From contig JAGPYM010000069.1 in assembly GCA_020736575.1 (NCBI GenBank), positions 47,244 to 111,243 of the forward strand: DNA of 64,000 nt. The letters are read 5' to 3'. The position numbers and the translations under genes are program-made. Numbering within the stretch: the first letter of the stretch is position 1; every line of letters begins with the position of its first letter. The stretch comes from Thelonectria olida (Eukaryota > Ascomycota > Sordariomycetes > Hypocreales > Nectriaceae). The notes beneath the pieces are model-generated. The model saw only the letters and a list, made by a program, of their open reading frames with translations. It did not search any database and was not told the DNA's origin. Positions 63,140-64,000 of the stretch are shown piece after piece.

Positions 63140-64000
63140 AGTAGTAGGAGAGATGTGCCGCAGTGAAAGCTAAGGCTAACGGGTAGCAAGTGATGATACT
63201 TCTGCTGGCATGCAATTATCTTTATATACCTACCATATGGTCAAGAGTGGCATACAAAATTTCAGCTGCCATTTAGTCGAGCCGCAATTGAACATGTAAA
63301 GGTGAGGAAAAACCGTATGCAATGCTATACGGTACATTCGGCGTACTTTAGTCCGATTCTGGATATTGACGAGAACCTTCGTGTACTTCTAGCGCGATGG
63401 TCCATGCTCAAGTCCACAAGAGATTGTGAAGAGGAAGTCTGTTTCATTTTTTGTTGATTCACCGTCGGACGGTCAAAAATGGACACCAAATTTAGGAGCC
63501 GTTCGAGCGACAATCCGGTTTGCATTGGCCACGGGGCCCCTTGATGCAAACTAAATGAAGAAAGGGCTTCAGAAGACAATCCCCGTCTAACCCACCATTT
63601 CCTACAGTACAATACAATACAATTTATTACGCCCGGCGGCCCTTATCAGTACAGTAAAAGGCGAAATGGGTGTCTAGATAACTATTTTAGGCGAGTCCAT
63701 TTCTGGAGACTTGCGGCTTGCACCCCTTCTGACCTTGTAAAATGACACCGAGCCATTTTCGGCTATCCTTAGGCCAGAACTTGCCTGACTCCACTCGCCG
63801 AATGCTGTCCCCGGACACTTGCTGTCCTCGGACAGCTGGGTAATCACTCGTCCACAAGTGGCCTAACTTCGGATTAATATTGGCAATAGAACACTAACGG
63901 TAAAACCCTTAGATCCAATAAATACATACATAAACTGTTGAGGCCGATGACTAAGGTGGTCCGATCTGCTGGTTGCTGGGATGTGGCGCTCCTCACACAG
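63140..64000. other. No recognisable gene
   Basis: Contains the promoter of the minus-strand gene. A 95-codon minus frame at 63325-63612 has no motif. A TACAATACAATACAATTTAT stretch lies at about 63605-63625. Confidence 0.4.

Noticed and set aside
63325..63612. 95-codon minus-strand frame near the right edge
   Set aside because: No recognisable motif; Ser/Arg-rich; may be chance, so left out of the gene list.
1..64000. Secondary-metabolite cluster or other complete pathway
   Set aside because: No polyketide synthase, NRPS, terpene synthase, P450 or dedicated transporter set was found; the genes look functionally unrelated.

Overview
The window reads as nuclear DNA of a filamentous ascomycete (Pezizomycotina; a Sordariomycete such as a hypocrealean fungus would fit, but no marker fixes the genus). 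The reasons are introns of about 45-80 bp with GTAAGT/GTATGT donors and YAG acceptors, genes on both strands with long spacers, fungal-only families (FunK1 kinase, CBM21 glycogen-targeting subunit, BCS1-like AAA ATPase, hydrophobin-like secreted protein), fungal transposon families (Tad-type LINE, Tc1/mariner, MULE) and AT-rich relics whose changes look like repeat-induced point mutation (RIP). No bacterial operons, tRNA, rRNA or CRISPR array were found. Gene density is low, so this looks like an accessory, transposon-rich segment.

Layout. 1-6 kb: dispersed repeats, a bZIP-like fragment, a two-exon bHLH-zipper factor (3163-3771, -) and the 5' part of a LINE. 7.3-8.5 kb: a glycogen-targeting PP1 subunit homologue. 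13.1-16.6 kb: a MULE with near-perfect 64-65 bp terminal inverted repeats, abutting the 5' end of a CorA-like transporter gene (16.5-18.8 kb). 19-20.5 kb: a broken Tc1/mariner transposase, LTR-like debris and MITEs. 21.9-29.4 kb: the densest genic part, with a FunK1 kinase, an APH-fold phosphotransferase, an unrecognised two-exon gene and a three-exon C2H2 protein. 31.2-34.1 kb: a BCS1-like AAA ATPase and a seven-helix membrane protein. 35.9-41.4 kb: tandem and inverted repeats, including a 15-bp minisatellite inside an ORF coding a pentapeptide-like array. 44.2-46.6 kb: a small secreted Cys protein, a RIP-damaged BCS1-like relic and an inverted copy of the membrane gene's promoter. 47.5-49.6 kb: a three-exon Myb-like factor. 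52.0-53.5 kb: an unrecognised multi-exon gene. 55.7-56.2 kb: a decayed zinc-finger gene. 57.3-62.1 kb: a gene split by a 2,950-bp MULE with 106-bp identical inverted repeats and an exact 8-bp target duplication. 62.6-63.1 kb: a single-exon gene of unknown function.

The genes do not form an obvious pathway or a complete secondary-metabolite cluster; several are regulators or kinases. The clearest story is mobile DNA: two autonomous MULEs touch coding exons, one of them very recently, beside older RIP-decayed copies. Splice sites were read by eye. Where intron phases agree across a whole gene, confidence is high.
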